A stretch of 64,000 bases of DNA from Capsicum annuum. Its lineage: Eukaryota; Streptophyta; Magnoliopsida; Solanales; Solanaceae. Of the stretch, positions 19,557 to 30,272 are shown piece by piece. How positions within the stretch are numbered: the first letter of the stretch is position 1; every line of letters begins with the position of its first letter. The notes under the pieces are model-generated. The model had not been told where the DNA came from. It made no database searches and saw nothing but the letters and a program-made list of their open reading frames with translations. Made by a program: the position numbers and the translations under genes. Location: positions 88,201,910-88,265,909 of the forward strand of contig NC_061118.1 of the NCBI RefSeq assembly GCF_002878395.1, read 5' to 3'.

Positions 19557-20760
19557 GTACCATCTCTTCTGCCTCCTGATGTGTATGATCTTGGTCAATG
19601 AGACATTCAAATTGTAATACTGAAAGTTAGGTTTCAAACTTTAAGAGAACATTCAGAGGAACTTGTTGGCATATGCCATTACAAGGCAAAGTAATGAAGA
19701 TGAAAAGAGTTAATTCTCTCTTATCATTATGATGAATAACATGGTCAAATCAACTCTACAGTAACCCATGAAAAGAGACAGACATGATGAATTTCTATCC
19801 ATTGCTAAAAGCGTTAATTTCTAGGAAATTCAATCAAACATAACAAATAGTTGATTAGTATGTATGGATTATTGGTAAAAATATTTCTGCATGATTATTG
19901 TGTTTTGTACATGGTTTATCGATTTTTTTTGTATGTGCGAAGTAGTATTCACATATATTTTTAATGTGTGTATATGTCTTCATATACATGGCATTGTTGT
20001 CTAAAAAACACATTCATTATTATGACATAACTTGCTTATTGTATTTTGTACATGATTTATCGATGTTTTTGTATGCGTGAAGTAGTCTACATATACATAG
20101 TATTACTGTCTCCCAAAAATACATTATCAACTTTTTTGTATGTGTGTATATGTCCTAATATACATAGTATTTTGAATATAGATATATGTCCTAATATACA
20201 TAGCATTCTGCCTACAAAGCACATTCATTATTATATGTGCAATATACATAGCATTTCTTTATATGGTTTATTCATTATTTTTTGTATGCGTGTATATGTC
20301 AACATACATATAGTATTATTGTATTACAAATATCTATAATCTATTTATTACTATGCGTGTATATGTCTACATATACATACGAGTACAAGTTGATATACTT
20401 AAATAAATGACTAGTTTTCAACAGTATAAGAACAAATACTACACTGTAGATACTTTTTAATGTGTAGTTATGCCTTCATATACATAGCACTTCTGTCTAC
20501 AAAACACATTCATTATTATGACCTAGCTTGATTCAATCAAACATAACAAATAGAAAAAAAGTTTTTATGTAAATTCTTCTATTTTTTCAGAATATTTTGA
20601 GAATTCTATTACATTCCTAAATATTGAATCCGTGTATATGTACTCATATACATAAAATTTATTATACTCTAAAATTTGCAACAATATATTCAGTATATAT
20701 ATAAACATCTGCATATACATTAGATTAATTTCTTATATATATATAGTCTAATAAGCTATG
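19557..20760. repeat. Degenerate TATATG..CATATACATA repeats
   Basis: Words such as GTGTATATGTCTTCATATACA (or close variants) recur near 19968, 20088, 20145, 20185, 20290, 20355, 20470, 20634 and 20700, usually followed by TAGCATT or TAGTATT and by ACAAAACACATTCATTATTA. Each unit is a short inverted repeat, unrelated in sequence to the 21-bp family. No gene seen. Confidence 0.7.
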
Positions 20761-20834
20761 TTGACAAGTAATTTATTTGTCGTAGATAAGTTATATTTAT
20801 CTATAAATAATTACATTCTTTAATAAATAAATAA

Positions 20835-21590
20835 CGAATGTACAAGTATCAAACAAATAATTAATTATCCCAGCAAACACATACACAACACAGATGAGAA
20901 AAAAATACATCAAACATAAATGATAAACTGAAGAAAACTCAATTTATTTCAACGTGTAAATACCAAACTAAAATTGTTCAATGAAGTCATTACTAAAAAT
21001 CTGATAATGATAATCGAGTGATTAATCTTCAAGAGTTTATGAAATTATAACTTAGTTTTTCTTTGGGAAAAATGGCAGGAAAGCCTATTGTGCCCTTCAT
21101 GTCCGCATCGTCCATAATGATTTGTGTTTGTCAAGAGTGTATGGAAAACTAATAACCTGCATTTTATTTAATTATGCTAGTATATGTTTACATATACATG
21201 GCACAATTATAAATTAGCTATGTATGTTAGATAATATACATAACTGTATATGTAATTTAGCTAATACACAGAGTAGAGTTAAAGTCTATATCTATAGGTT
21301 ATGTATGTTAGCTAATATATAATTGTGTTACATACTGATTTCAAACATTACTCAATAAACAATGCACGTACAAGAAACAATAACAAATCAAATTAACCTA
21401 GCAACTACATGCACAACACAAATAAGAAAAAATACATCAAACTGAAATTTTAAATTGAATTAAACTCAAATTTATTTCAACGCAAAGATAAGAAGCTAAA
21501 ACATATCAATAAAGTAATTTCTAAAAACTGATAACAAAAAATCAGTGATTACTCTTCAAGAGTATAGCAAAATAATAAGTGATTACTCCT
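20835..21590. repeat. Direct repeat pair about 520 bp apart
   Basis: 20835-21065 and 21355-21590 share, in order, a GTACAAG..AACAAAT block, CACAACACA.ATGAGAAAAA, TACATCAAAC, ACTCAA.TTTATTTCAACG and GTGATTA.TCTTCAAGAGT. The intervening segment holds TATATG..CATATA words. The second copy abuts the MuDR-like fragment, so the repeats may be sub-terminal parts of a MULE (inference). Confidence 0.65.
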
Positions 21591-21845
21591 TAACTCGACA
21601 TACAATTGAATATTATTATCGTTACGGATATGAAAAGGTGAATCATTGTCATCGACAACATAACGTACATCAATATTTTTTCGAGCTTCGTCAATGTTTA
21701 ATTCTCGACAATTGACGAAATCAAGCTCAAATAATTTACTGATTCAGAGATAACGATTCCTTCACTTTAATAATTCACATATTCTATTTCGGATCTATTT
21801 ACCAGAGTACCTCAAAAGAATAGCAATATTCATCTTTTTTAATTT
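21585..21845 (-). pseudogene. N-terminal fragment of a MuDR-type (MULE) transposase
   Basis: Reading down the minus strand: MNIAILLRYSGK with a stop where relatives have Trp, then after frame slips ESVNYLSLISSIVEELNI, DEARKNIDVRYVVDDNDSPF and HIRNDNNIQLYVELRS. A run of 'structured N-terminus, IDVRYVV, short loop, IHND.GV.LYVEL' is how I remember the N-terminal domain of plant MULE transposases in Solanaceae. The catalytic DDE region and SWIM zinc finger are absent. It supports a Mutator-like origin for the neighbouring DUF1985/Ulp1 pieces. Confidence 0.5.
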
Positions 21846-22360
21846 GAAATAAATTTTTTTCTCCAAAAAACAACCAAAAACCGAGCTCAAATTGTATTTG
21901 ATTTATGCTTTTCCATCAGAATTGAGTTTTTATGTATTTTGTGGTTGTCAAATTTTGAAATTCAGTTACTCTTACATGATTTAAGGGATGTATTAATCAA
22001 CTTATTTAATTAGTTACGTTATTTACGTCCATAATTGCTAGATATCCATTATTTCCTTTTTTGAAGGACATTAAAAGATTCGAACATACATATGTTGCTA
22101 TATATATGTTGGCTGACGGATGTATATTAATAGAGAGAGAGAGAGTAAACTAATTAAAAAGGTGGGAGAGAGTGTAATTACTTCTAAAAGGTTGGTATTT
22201 ATGTTATTTATACTTTAATTTTTAAGTATTTTTTAATTTTAGTGATATTTGGGAAAGTTAAAAAATACTTTTAAGAATTTATTTTAAAGTTAAAAAATAT
22301 TAAAATAAGTCAAAAGTCAAAAGTAGGCTAGTATCAACTTATGACATTTGGCTATCAACT
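21846..22360. other. AT-rich spacer left of chromovirus pair
   Basis: A GA microsatellite near 22130 and direct repeats of CTATCAACTTATG near 22330 and 22354. The second lies at the point where chromovirus internal region A breaks off. Confidence 0.55.
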
Positions 22361-22361
22361 T

Positions 22362-23531
22362 ATGGTATAGCATACTCATATCATAGTCCTTTAACAATTC
22401 TAACCATCGTCTCTACCTAAGATTCAATTCTCTCTGGGTAAACACATACTGCAGACTCTTATGATCAGTGAAAACATAAAAATGGACACCATACAAATAG
22501 TATCTCCAGATTTTCAAAGCAAACACAACAGCAGCCAACTCAAGGTCATGGGTGGGGTAATTTTTCTCATAGGGTTTAAACTGTCTAGAAGCATAAGCTA
22601 TCACCTTACCCTTCTGCATCAATACGCAACCCAACCCAACTCTCGAAGCATCACAGTACACCACAAAACCATCAACACCATCAGACAAAATCAAAATAGT
22701 GGCTGAAGTGAGTCGAGTCTTCAACTCCTGAAAACTCTTCTCACAAGATTCGGACCACAAGAACTTTACTTTCTTTTGGGTAAACCGAGTCATAGGAGAC
22801 TCTATAGAGGAGAAACCCCCAACAAAACGACGGTAATAGCCAGCTAAACCCAAGAAACTTCGGATATCATTCGGAGAAATAGGTCTAGGCCAATTTCTAA
22901 CAGCTTCGATTTTTTGGGGATCAACTCTAATACACTCGAAAGAAATGATATGACCCAGAAAAACAACTGACCTTAGCCAAAACTCACACTTACTAAACTT
23001 GGCAAATAACTTGTGATCTCTAAGGGTTTGCAAGACAGTTTTAAGATAATCAGAATGTTCATCCTCACTACGGGCGTACACCAGTATATCAACGATGAAC
23101 ACCATGACAAACATATCCAGATATGGTCTGAACACTCGATTCATGAGGTCCATGAAAGCTGCTGGGGCATTAGTTAACCCGAAAGACATAACAAAAAACT
23201 CAAAATGGCCATAATGAGTTCGAAAAGTGGTTTTTGAGATGTCACACTCCCTAACTTTGAGTTGATGATAGCCGGAGCGAAGGTCTATCTTTAAGAAATA
23301 ACTTGCACCTTGCAATTGGTCAAGCAAATCATCTATTCTCGGAAGGGGGTTCTTATTTTTTATGGTGACTTTATTCAGTTGGCGATAATCAATGCACATA
23401 CGCAAAGAGTCATCTTTCTTTCTCACAAACAACACAGGAGCACCCCAAGGAGAAACACTGGGCCTTATGAAACCCTTATCTAGTAGATCTTTGAGTTGCT
23501 CTTTCAACTCCTTAAGTTCTACAGGGGTCAT
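22362..23531 (-). pseudogene. Chromovirus A: RT and RNase H, truncated, catalytic Asp changed
   Basis: From 23531 the frame reads [40 protein letters not shown] and [17 protein letters not shown]. The catalytic box is FIVDILVYA where the family has FIDD, so the first Asp is Val (near 23091-23096). RNase H is readable ([41 protein letters not shown]). A TAG follows at 22410-22412, the same frame continues RRWLELLKDYDMSMLYH, and homology stops near 22362. Integrase is missing. Confidence 0.9.
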
Positions 23532-23555
23532 ATGGTAAGGAGGAATAGAAATGGG

Positions 23556-24160
23556 CTAAGTATCGAGAAGAAGATCAATCCCAAACTCTATCTCTCTATC
23601 ACGAGGTATCCCTGGGAGATCATTCGAAAAGACATTAAAAAACTCATTGACGACGTTAATAGACTGGAGAGTTAGAGTCTCAGACTTAGTGTCTTTGACT
23701 CTAACCAAATGGTAAATACACCCCTTGGAAATAAGCTTTCTAGCTTTAAAGTAAGAGATAAAATGACTCTTGGGTGACACAAAACTCCCAGACCACTCAA
23801 ACACGGATGCACCCAAAAACGGAAACTTAACTACTTGGGTCCGATAATCAATAGAGGCATAAGAAGAATACAACCAGTCCATACCCAGAATCACATCAAA
23901 ATCTACCATGTCAACTCAATCAGATCAGCCAACAAGACTCTATGAAGAATGGTAACAGGATACTTTTTATACACTTTCTGGGCAACAATCGAATCACCCA
24001 CTGGGGTAGAAACTAGGATAGGCTCAAGAATAATCTCAGGACTGATTTCAAAATTCACAGCAATCAAAGGTGTAACATATGAGAAACTTGATCCAGGATC
24101 CAACAAAGCATACACATAAAACTAAAATATACAAAGCATACCAGTAACAACATCGGGAGA
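23556..24160 (-). pseudogene. Chromovirus A: aspartic protease region
   Basis: Two overlapping frames carry ALLDPGSSFSYVTPLIAV (active-site D-P-G-S-S in place of D-T/S-G, normal for this clade) and VDFDVILGMDWLYSSYASID. They are joined by a frame change near 23905. The region lies between gag (right) and RT (left) on the minus strand, as expected. A stop between 23532 and 23556 separates it from RT. The intact enzyme would process the polyprotein. Confidence 0.85.
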
Positions 24161-25324
24161 GTCCTCCTATTCCTGGCGGGACGGTAAAGCATAGAATCTA
24201 TTTTGGTGCTTCCCGCCAGCATTGCTACAAGATGCGCCCTGAGTTGGGGCTGGATGAGTCGCTGGAACTGGAGCACTAATAGTCTGAGTCTGGGTCTGAG
24301 GGCGATAGTCACGACGCCCTTGTCCATACTGTGGACAATCTCTAACTTTATGACCCATGTCACCACACCAGAAACAACCCCTCTTCTCACCCTAACACTC
24401 ATCCGAATGAGCCCTACCATACTTAGGACACAGGGGACGATTTGGCTTACTGCCAGCACTGTACTGGGACCTGGATGCGTATGACCTGCTACCTTGATCC
24501 TACCTACCTCTAGGCACGAGAGCATTAGTAGATGACGGTGCTGGCATAGATGAATGATCCTGATACTGAGGGCGACTCCCTCCCTGCGATCTAGTTTGAC
24601 CCTATTCGTGCTGCTCAAACCTGGCTCTTTTATTTCCTCTTATTCTATCTCTCTCTTTAACCTTATCTGCCTTAATCTGTTGGGCATGAGTCATCAGCCT
24701 GGAAAGATTTATCTCACTATTCAGTGTAACAGACCTACACTCCTTAACCACATAACTAGACACTCCAATCACAAACTTACTCAACTAGCCCAATTATTAG
24801 CCACTAAGTCAGGAGCATACTTGGCCAACTAATTGAACTTTAGACAATACTCCCTAACAGTCATAGAGCCTTGGCGTAGGTTCATAAACTCTTCCACCTT
24901 CACCTTCGTTATCTCGAAAGGGAAAAACTTATCCAGGAATGCATCCTGGAATTCTTGCCAAGTTGTAGGGACAACTCCCTCACCTCTATATTTCCTCCAA
25001 GAAACAACCCAGTCATAAGCAAGGTCTTTCAACCTATACGCAGCCAACTCCACACTATGTTCCTCAGATACATACATCACCGAAGTAATATTCTGCACCT
25101 TCTCTAAAAACAACCGTGGATCCTCATCAAACTTGGACCCATAGAATTCTAGCGAATTCATCTGCATGAAGTCACGGATCCTGGAAGCAGTTGAATCACC
25201 TCCCTGCTTGGGCCAGTGCCTGAAAAGCTGCCTAAAATTCAGCATGAGACACATTTTAATTCAATGGGTCAGCGGGTTGAGGTTGCTGACCAACAGTATT
25301 TCTTCTCGCTCGATGTAGAGGCAT
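24161..25324 (-). pseudogene. Chromovirus A: gag with CCHC zinc knuckle
   Basis: Gag starts at ATG 25322-25324 (MPLHRARRN) and soon meets a stop. It continues GDSTASRIRDFMQMNSLEFY, DPRLFLEKVQNITSVMYVSE and TTWQEFQDAFLDKFFPFEIT, typical retrotransposon capsid. The zinc knuckle C-F-W-C-GDMG-H-KVRD-C spans 24335-24376. Compared with copy B it lacks a short Pro/Gln-rich piece near 25210. Several stops break it. Confidence 0.88.
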
Positions 25325-25520
25325 ATTTCTGAAAGAGGAGAGCATGAATCAATAGCAGAGAGAGACACTTTAAGAATAATAGACTTCTGAAAGAAAGAAT
25401 CAAACTTTTTCCTAAAACGTCTTGTAGCCTCTTGCTTATAGATGTGGCGCGCTACACACCGATGATCAAGACTCTACTTAACGCGGCTTGTCAGACTCCC
25501 TAGGATACCTTTAAACCTTA

Positions 25521-25533
25521 GGCTCTGATACCA
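25521..25533 (-). promoter_or_regulatory. Primer-binding site of chromovirus A
   Basis: The minus strand reads TGGTATCAGAGCC, complementary to the 3' end of initiator Met tRNA, four bases from the LTR1 edge. Confidence 0.92.
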
Positions 25534-25537
25534 AGTT

Positions 25538-27106
25538 TGTAACGCCCCAGAAAATGGGTCCCGACGCATCACACGATGCTTGAGGCTACGAGTAGCCCCA
25601 AGCTAACCCTTTGAGCCATTTTCATTCAGTTCAACACAAATCAATGGGGTTTTCATAAATAACCCTCAAATATCAACAGAGTAATCATCATCCAAGAATA
25701 AAAGAATTTCAGAAAGATAACAAAATACGACTTATTAGTCAACTCCCAACATCTATACTAGTCCGACAAGCCTTTAAGAGAATCAATAAAACCAGCGAGC
25801 CATTAAGACATGCACCAACTGACTCATACTCAGTTATCAAATGTCAACAATTCCGTGAAACCAATATCAGACATCACATCCTCGGAATATGAGGACTCAC
25901 CACAATAGAGGATATAGAACAGCGTGCCTAAAGAATCACTGTCAAACCTGGAACTGAGCACCTGAACCTACATTCTAAGAAAATACAGCCCACATCCGAA
26001 GATGTGGGTCAGTACCATGGAAAGGAATCGAGCATATAGGGGTGTATGCAGTTGTATAAACATCATCATCATAAATATTTATAAGAAATATACAGGATAT
26101 ATGAAAGACTCACATAGCCCGAAGAAAATTATGCCTTTGTAAAGAAAATTACTTTTGCGCACAAGAACGAAAGAGAGTTCTTGTTGAAAAACCCTACATA
26201 ATGATGAACTTTAGATCGACACTCGTTTTTTGAGATTTTAATCATGCCTTTGAATGATGGTTCTTGGAGTTCTTAAACTAGGAACTTGGAATCTTGAATA
26301 AATTTGCAGAATTAATGGTGAACTTTGGAGGTACTTGAAGTTGGATGTAGGAGCTTAGGATTTTCTTTTTGAGGGAATTTGATGAAATATAACATATAAT
26401 GCTTCTAATAGGCTTTATTATAGGGTTTGGACAGATTTTGGGTGAAGGGGAATGACCAAAACGCCCCTAAAAATCAAATAATTCTCGAATCTGTCCTTTG
26501 GTGGACTGTTTTGATAGTCTGAAGTAGATCAACCATAACGTTTTACTCCGATATCCAAATTGGATGAAACCAATTTCATTAGAAAAAGGACTCTCATATA
26601 TTTCCATTGATATATAGTATCTCACCCAGATCATTGTGTATAAGGAGTTATGATCATTTGAATTTGACCCAAAAATTCTTTTTTGTTAGGCTGAAGTAGA
26701 TCAACCATAACTCTTTGCTCCGATAGACAAATTGGATGAAACTAATTTCATTGGAAAGAGGACTCGCAGAGCTTTTCGTTAATATATAGTAGATCACCCA
26801 AATAATTATGTACAAGGAGTTATGATTATTTAAAGTTGGAGCAAAAATACGCCAGGCCTCAATATTTTTTCCTGCATGTTTTACTGTTCACTACTATTCA
26901 CGGTTCGATCGGAATGTTCATAACTCGTCGCTCGGGTGTCCGTTATGGATGATCCATATATTTTTGGCAAGATTACTTGATACTCTATGTAATGGTGGGT
27001 CATAATCTAAGATATTCTGCACGAAAAATTTATAACTCATTTTAGAAGATAGAACCCAACACGTTTACGGACAAAATTTTAATGAAAAATTTCCTGGGGT
27101 ATTACA
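25538..27106 (-). repeat. LTR1 (1,569 bp), shared between chromovirus copies A and B
   Basis: On the plus strand it runs TGTAACGCCCC..GGGGTATTACA. It aligns with LTR2 over its length except for a 941-942-bp gap after position about 26132, where LTR2 has 30868-31808. AAATTAT is present on both sides of the missing block, so the gap is a deletion by short-repeat recombination. A 172-bp duplication (GAAGTAGATC at 26521 and 26693) is shared with LTR2. Confidence 0.92.
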
Positions 27107-27356
27107 TCATCCTACCCTTAGAAACCTTCATCCTTGAATAACGCTAGACATGCCAAGATTAGATAGGGAATAGAGCATACAGCTGAAACCATTCGTTAGA
27201 CTCATCACCACATCGTTTCTCATTCCGAATGCAACATAGAATGCATAAATTCAAGAAACTATAGCTGAACACATAATAAATGACAGCTGAACTGCTGCAA
27301 CTTTTATCAAAAGTGAATGATTTAGGAAAGAACAATACCTTCATCTTGATCGGAGT
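27107..27356 (-). other. 3' leader and polypurine tract of chromovirus B
   Basis: The minus strand reads AAGGGTAGGATGA immediately before LTR1, a somewhat eroded polypurine tract. The rest to the chromodomain stop at 27357 is non-coding. Confidence 0.7.
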
Positions 27357-28246
27357 TCACAAAAATAGGTGCGGGTACTTGGATCGTATATCCGCCTCAG
27401 CTTCCCAAGTTGCACCATCAACAGATTGGTTTCGCCATAATACCTTGACCAAGGGAATTTCTTTGTTCCTTAGTCTTCGGATACTGAAATCAAGAATCTC
27501 AACAGGAATCTCATCAAAAGAAAGATTTTCTTGAATGTCAGCACTCACAGAGGAGTCCACTACCATAGCATCACTAATATACTTTCTAAGCATGGAGACA
27601 TGGAATATTGGATGAACAGAGGACAACTCGGAAGGAAACTCGACCTCATACTCTACCTTACCTACACGACTAAGAATTTTGTAAGGACCAACATAACGGG
27701 GACTAAGCTTTCCCTTCTTTCCGAATTTCTTCACCCCCCTCATGGGTGAAATTTTCAGATACACTAGGTCACCAACTTCAAACTCAAGGTCTCTCCTTCT
27801 AACATTCGTATATGACTTCTGGCGACTCTGCACAATTTTTAACCTTTCTCTAATCAACTTAACTTTTTTCATAGCCTCAGATACCGAATCAAGACCACTC
27901 ACAGCCGCTTCACCCACCTCGAACCAACCTATGGGTGATCTACACTTCCTCCCATATAAGGCTTCAAACGGAGCCATGCCAATACTAGAGTGGAAACTAT
28001 TATTGTAAGCAAACTCTATCAATGGTAAGTGATCATCCCAACTTTCCTTAAAGTCAAGTGCACAAGCTCTCAACATATCCTCTAAGGTCTGCATGGTCCG
28101 CTCAGCCTGACCATCGTTCTGCGGATGAAAAAAAGAGCTCAAAAGCACTTGGGTACCAAGACCCTTCTGAAAAGCTTTCCAAAATTACGAAGTGAGCTGA
28201 GTACCCTTATCCGAAATGATAGACAAGGGAACTCCATGCAATCTGA
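27357..28246 (-). pseudogene. Chromovirus B: integrase C-terminal half and chromodomain
   Basis: The frame open from 28148 reads FHPQNDGQAERTMQTLEDML (with the third catalytic residue, Glu of QAERT), FAYNNSFHSSIGMAPFEALY, the GPY/F-type segment [19 protein letters not shown], then VPSVHPIFHV-like and chromodomain sequence (VLWRNQSVDGATWEAEAD). Upstream to 28246 are remnants of the preceding core in another frame. The first two catalytic Asp residues are absent because the sequence jumps to protease at about 28246. This is the best-preserved chromodomain frame of the window. Confidence 0.9.
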
Positions 28247-28830
28247 GTATCAGGAAAAAGATCAATCTCGAACTCTATCTCTCTATTAGGAGGTATCCCT
28301 TGGAGATCATTCAAAAAGACATCAGAAAACTCATTGACGACGTTAACAGAATGGAGAGTTGGAGTCTCAGACTTAGTGTCTTTGACTCTAACCAAATGGT
28401 AAATACACCCCTTCGAAATAAGCTTTCTAGCTTTGAGGTAAGAGATAAAATGACTTTTGGGTGGCACAGAATTCCCAGACCATGCAAACACGGATGTACC
28501 CAGAAACTGAAACTTGATCACTCGGGTTCGACAATCAATAGAGGCATAAGAAGAATACAGCCAGTCCTTACACAGAATCACATCAAAATCTACCATGTCT
28601 AACTAAATCAGATCAGCCAACAAGACTCTTTGAAGAACGGTAACCGAACACTTTTTATATACTTTCTGGGCAACAATCGAATCACTCACTGGGTAGAAAC
28701 TAGGATAGGCTCAGGAATAATCTCAGGACTCATTTCAAAATTTACGGTAATCAAAGCTGTAACATATGAGAAACTGGATCCAGGATCCAACAAAGTATAC
28801 ACATCAAACTGAAATATATGAAGCATACCA
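28247..28830 (-). pseudogene. Chromovirus B: protease region, fused by deletion to integrase
   Basis: It reads VDFDVILCKDWLYSSYASID (family ILGMDWL) and FSDVFLNDLQGIPPNREIEF, then instead of RT passes straight into integrase at about 28246. Compared with copy A, all of RT, RNase H and the first part of integrase are missing. Confidence 0.85.
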
Positions 28831-30059
28831 GTAATAACATCTGGAGAGTCCTCCTATTCTTGGCAGGATGGTAAAGCATAGAATCTATTCTGGTGCTACC
28901 CACCAGCATTGCTAGAAGAGGCGCCCTGAGCTGGGGCTGGGCGAGTCCCTAGAACTGGAGCACTAACAGTCTGAGTCTGGGTCTGAGGGCGATAGTCACG
29001 ATGCCCTTGTCCATCCTGTGGACAATCTCTAACTCTGTGACCCATGTCACCACACCAGAAACAACCCTTCTTCTCACCCCAACACTTACCCGAATGAGCC
29101 CTACTACACTTAGGACACAGGGGACGATTTGGCTTACTGCCAGTACTGTACTGGGACCTGGATGCATATGACCTACGACCTTGCTCCTGCCTACCTCTAG
29201 GCGCAGAAGCACTAGGAGATGATGGTGCTGGCATAGATGAACGATCCTGATACTGAGGGCGACTCCCTCCCTGTGATCTAGTCTAACCCTGTCCGTACTA
29301 CTCGGACCTAACTTTCTTATTCCCTCTCATTTTATCTCTCTCCTTAATTTTGTTTGCCTCAATCTGTTGGGCATGAGTCATCAGCCTAGAAAGATTCATC
29401 TCACTATTAAGCATAGCAGACCTACACTACTTAACCACATAACTAGACACTCCAGTCACAAACTTACTCATACTAGCCCGATTATCAGCCACTAAGTCAG
29501 TAGCATACTTGGCCAACTGGTTGAACTTTAGAAAGTACTACCTAAGAGTCATAGAGCCCTATTGTAGGTTTATAAACTTTTCCACCTTCGCCTCACTTAT
29601 CTCCAAAGGGAAAAACTTATCCAGGAATGTATCTTGGAACTCTTGCCAAGTTGTAGGGACAGCTCCCTCACCTCTACATTTCCTCCAAGCAATAACCCAT
29701 TCATAAGAAAGGTCTTTCAACCTATACGTAGCCAACTCCACACTATGTTCCTCAGATATATGCATCACCTGAGTAATCTTCCGCACCTCCTCTAAAAATA
29801 ATCGTGGATTCTCATCAGACTTGGACCCATAGAATTCTGGTGGATTCATCCGCATGAAGTCACGGATCTTGGCAGCAGCTGAATCACCTCTCTGCTGTTA
29901 TGGAGCCGGGGCTGGGTTGGCCTAAACATTTGTAGTAACAGCTTGGGCCAGCGCCTAAAAGGCTGCCCGAAATTCAGCATGAGACATATTTTCATTCAAT
30001 GGGTCAGCGGGTTGAGGTTGCTGACCATCATTATTTCTTCTCGCTCGATGTGGAGGCAT
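28831..30059 (-). pseudogene. Chromovirus B: gag with CCHC zinc knuckle
   Basis: It starts at ATG 30057-30059 (MPPHRARRNNDGQQPQPADP) and continues past stops into IRDFMRMNPPEFYGSKSDEN, NPRLFLEEVRKITQVM, TTWQEFQDTFLDKFFPLEIS. A Ser/Arg/Gln-rich linker leads to the knuckle C-F-W-C-GDMG-H-RVRD-C (29032-29063). It retains an APAP/Gln-rich piece missing from copy A. Confidence 0.88.
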
Positions 30060-30255
30060 ATTTCTGAAAAAGGAGAGCACAAATCAATAGCAGAGAGAGA
30101 CACTTTAAGCATGATAGACTTCTGAAAGAAAGAATCACACTTTTTCCTAAAACATCTTGTAGCCTTTTGTTCATAGATATGGCGCGCTACACATCGATGA
30201 TCAAGACTCTACTTAACACGGTTTGTCAGACTCCCTAGGACACCTTAAAACCTTA

Positions 30256-30268
30256 GGCTCTGATACCA
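30256..30268 (-). promoter_or_regulatory. Primer-binding site of chromovirus B
   Basis: TGGTATCAGAGCC on the minus strand, four bases from LTR2, complementary to initiator Met tRNA. Confidence 0.92.
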
Positions 30269-30272
30269 AGTT

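Noticed and set aside
24064..24618. 184-codon minus-strand frame over chromovirus gag
   Set aside because: Out of frame with the zinc knuckle and capsid motifs, which lie in the overlapping frame.
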